Shown here: positions 5,554 through 7,559 of the stretch, piece by piece | How the letters are laid out: each line of letters begins with the position of its first letter | Numbering within the stretch: position 1 is the stretch's first letter | NCBI GenBank assembly: GCA_002328745.1 | Contig: DCVQ01000006.1 | Span: forward strand, 1-7,559 | Origin: Actinobacteria bacterium UBA2184 | GTDB lineage: Bacteria; Actinomycetota; Coriobacteriia; Anaerosomatales; Anaerosomataceae | Direction of reading: 5' to 3' | DNA length: 7,559 nt | The notes under the pieces: model-generated | The model's input: only the letters and a program-made list of their open reading frames with translations | Database searches by the model: none | What the model was told of the DNA's origin: nothing | Position numbers and translations under genes: made by a program

Positions 5554-7559
5554 ATGGAACACTCCGCCGCCAGGCCCACCGTTCTCGTGGTGTTCGGGGC
5601 CACGGGCGATCTGATGGCGCGCAAGATCGTACCGTCGCTGTTCCACCTGTACCGCGAAGGCCAGCTCCCGCCGCAGTTCCGGGTCATCGGCTTCTCGCGA
5701 CGCGACTGGACCGATGACGACCTGCGTGCCCACGTGAGCGAGATCGTCGCCGCGAAGTACCCGGATGCCGGCCCTGCCGGATCGTTCCCGGGCCTGTTCA
5801 GCTACCAGCGCGGAACGTTCGCGGACGAAGCAGCGTACGAGCGGCTCGCCCGCTCCACCGCCGACGTGGCGCGCGATTGGGGCGCGTGCGCGAACCGGCT
5901 GTTCTACCTCGCCGTTCCTCCCGAGAACTACGAGACCATCCTCGGCAACCTGTCGCGAAGCGGACTCACGGCAGCGTGCAGCGCGGAGGAGGGCTACACG
6001 CGAGTGCTCGTCGAGAAGCCTTTCGGCCACGACGTCGGAAGCGCGAAGGCCCTCGACGACCTGCTCGCCTCGCTGTTCCGCGAGGAGCAGATCTACCGCA
6101 TCGACCACTACCTCGCCAAGGAGATGCTCCAGGGCATCCTCGCCTTCCGCTTCCACAACGACCTGCTGGAGTCGGAATGGGACCGCGACACCATCGAGCG
6201 CATCGACATCTCGCTGCTCGAGACGCTCGGCGTGGAGAGCCGCGGACGGTTCTACGACGGCGTGGGCGCTCTGCGCGACGTGGGGCAGAACCACCTGCTC
6301 CAGATGCTCGCGCTCGTCACCATGGAACAGCCCGCGGGACTCGACGCCGATTCGATCCGGTCCGCGCGCGCCGCCCTCCTCGGCGGGCTACGGCCCTTGC
6401 GCCCCGACGAGGTGGTGCGCGGAACCTACCGCGCGCAGTACGAGGGGTACCGGGAGATCGCGGGGGTCGCTCCCGACTCGCAGACAGAGACCTACTTCAA
6501 GCTGAAAACCGTCATGAGCGGCCGCCGCTGGGCCGGCGTGCCCGTGACGTTCGAGAGCGGCAAGCGCGTGGGTGCGGCTCCCCTGAAGCGCATCGTCGTG
6601 ACCTTTCGTCACAGACACCCGTGCCTGTGCGGGAAGGTGAAGACCCACTTGCGCAACAGAGTCGTGTTCACGCTCGAGCCCAACGACTCGATCGCCATCA
6701 CGTTCTGGGCGAAGCGCCCGGGCTTCGACTACGAGGTCGAAGAGCGGGCGTTCGACTTCGCGCTCTACGCGGAGAAGGACGAGAAGCTCCAGTACGTGGC
6801 CGAGTACGCCAAGCTGCTCCACGACGCGATCCTCGGCGACCAGACCGCCTTCGTTTCGACCGACGAGGTCCACGCCATGTGGGCGTTCGTCGACCCGGTG
6901 ATCGAGACCTGGGCCGGGGGCGCGACGCCGCTGGATACCTACCTGCCCGACACCGACGAGCCCGTGAAGCACGCGGTGGCGGCGCTCGGCGCGAACAGGA
7001 GCAAACCGCAGGTGGGGGTCGCAGGGCTCGGGAAGATGGGTGCGGGGGTCGCGCTCAATCTCATCGACGACGGCTGGGAGGTGGTCGGCTGGAATCGGAC
7101 CGCGCAGGTGGCGCACGACCTCGCCGCCGAAGGCGTCGTCCCGGCCGATTCACTCGAGGACCTGGTATCGGCGCTTCGGCCTCCCCGGGTCGTCTGGCTC
7201 ATGGTGCCGGCAGGCGCGCCGGTCGACTCGGTCCTCTTCGGCGATGGCCAGGCGCGCGGGCTCGCGGACCTGCTCGGCCCCGGCGACGTCGTCATCGACG
7301 GCGGGAACTCCCGGTACACCGACGACGAGCGTCGCGCCGCTCGTCTGGCCGAGCGAGGGATCGGGTTCCTCGACTGCGGCACGTCCGGCGGCCCGGCTGG
7401 CGCCCGCGACGGAGCGTGCCTGATGGTCGGCGGCGACCGCGACACGTTCGAGCGGATCGAACCGCTCTTCGCCGACATCGCCGTTCACGATGGGTACCGG
7501 TTCTTCGACGGGACCGGCTCGGGGCACTTCGTGAAGATGGTGCACAACGGCATCGAGTA
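5554..7559 (+). CDS. Fused glucose-6-phosphate dehydrogenase / 6-phosphogluconate dehydrogenase (partial, 3' end outside window)
   Basis: One frame stays open for 668 codons to the right edge and encodes two enzymes of the oxidative pentose phosphate pathway. Residues 1 to about 478 are G6PDH (Zwf), oxidising glucose 6-phosphate to the lactone: GATGDL (15-20) dinucleotide motif, FSRRDW (47-52) suggesting NADP use, EKPFG (154-158), RIDHYLAKE (182-190) with substrate-binding H185, catalytic H247 in QNHLLQ, and K337. The normal C-terminal helix is kept (470-478). After a linker of about ten residues, residues 487-668 are the Rossmann domain of decarboxylating 6PGDH (Gnd): GLGKMG (491-496), WNRT (513-516) favouring NADP, IDGGNS (581-586), CGTSGGPAGA (608-617) and GHFVKMVHNGIE (657-668) with catalytic K661. 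The start has GGGAGG 6 nt upstream. Each half resembles a normal enzyme. The 6PGDH C-terminal domain lies beyond the window, so its completeness is unknown. Confidence 0.9.
   Translation, partial: MEHSAARPTVLVVFGATGDLMARKIVPSLFHLYREGQLPPQFRVIGFSRRDWTDDDLRAHVSEIVAAKYPDAGPAGSFPGLFSYQRGTFADEAAYERLARSTADVARDWGACANRLFYLAVPPENYETILGNLSRSGLTAACSAEEGYTRVLVEKPFGHDVGSAKALDDLLASLFREEQIYRIDHYLAKEMLQGILAFRFHNDLLESEWDRDTIERIDISLLETLGVESRGRFYDGVGALRDVGQNHLLQMLALVTMEQPAGLDADSIRSARAALLGGLRPLRPDEVVRGTYRAQYEGYREIAGVAPDSQTETYFKLKTVMSGRRWAGVPVTFESGKRVGAAPLKRIVVTFRHRHPCLCGKVKTHLRNRVVFTLEPNDSIAITFWAKRPGFDYEVEERAFDFALYAEKDEKLQYVAEYAKLLHDAILGDQTAFVSTDEVHAMWAFVDPVIETWAGGATPLDTYLPDTDEPVKHAVAALGANRSKPQVGVAGLGKMGAGVALNLIDDGWEVVGWNRTAQVAHDLAAEGVVPADSLEDLVSALRPPRVVWLMVPAGAPVDSVLFGDGQARGLADLLGPGDVVIDGGNSRYTDDERRAARLAERGIGFLDCGTSGGPAGARDGACLMVGGDRDTFERIEPLFADIAVHDGYRFFDGTGSGHFVKMVHNGIE
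6997..7014 (+). promoter_or_regulatory. Possible internal ribosome site and GTG start at the Zwf-Gnd junction
   Basis: AGGAG (6997-7001) is followed after 10 nt by an in-frame GTG (7012-7014) that begins exactly where the Gnd domain starts (VGVAGLGKMG). This is what a former separate gnd start would look like. It could be a relic of a two-gene ancestor or a live internal start yielding free Gnd as well as the fusion. The spacer is slightly long and the sequence is GC/AG-rich, so chance is possible. Confidence 0.3.

Noticed and set aside
5470..6294. 274-codon minus-strand open frame opposite the zwf part
   Set aside because: It lies fully antisense to an unambiguous G6PDH, and its product shows no family resemblance.
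1..7559. tRNA, rRNA, insertion sequence ends or attachment sites
   Set aside because: No cloverleaf-like sequence, transposase motif, terminal inverted repeats or target-site duplications were recognised by eye on either strand.

Overview
The window is GC-rich (about two thirds G+C by eye) and gene-dense, with short intergenic gaps and good Shine-Dalgarno sequences. It holds a respiratory cytochrome b gene, a complete bacterial non-homologous end-joining pair and a pentose-phosphate gene. This suggests a high-GC bacterium, plausibly an actinobacterial lineage with anaerobic or formate-linked respiration. That assignment is inference and should be held loosely.

Layout. Positions 1-353 (minus strand) carry the 5' part of a membrane cytochrome b resembling the gamma subunit of formate dehydrogenase; it runs off the left edge. 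A 229-bp divergent intergenic region follows, with two near-identical 13-bp sites exactly 90 bp apart. On the plus strand come a 448-residue Fic-fold protein with a C-terminal winged helix and a ruined catalytic motif (583-1929), Ku (1979-2779) and a three-domain ATP-dependent DNA ligase D in the order PE-LIG-POL (2799-5387). Gaps between these three are 49 and 19 bp, so they could form one transcription unit. After a 166-bp gap with weak inverted repeats, one reading frame runs from 5554 to the right edge. It encodes a near-complete glucose-6-phosphate dehydrogenase joined in frame, through a linker of about ten residues, to a 6-phosphogluconate dehydrogenase cut off by the window just after its catalytic lysine.

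How the genes work together. Ku and LigD are the classical two-component bacterial end-joining system: Ku binds broken ends and recruits LigD, which trims (PE), fills in (POL) and seals (LIG). The upstream Fic-like protein is the unusual member: it keeps the Fic scaffold and a DNA-binding-like domain but has lost the catalytic His and the nucleotide-binding loop. It may therefore have become a regulator or partner. The Zwf-Gnd fusion puts the two NADPH-forming steps of the oxidative pentose phosphate pathway on one chain, while the intervening lactonase is not visible here.

The items most worth a second look are the Zwf-Gnd fusion, including an SD-like sequence and in-frame GTG at the junction, and the degenerate Fic protein next to end-joining genes with a candidate operator repeat upstream.
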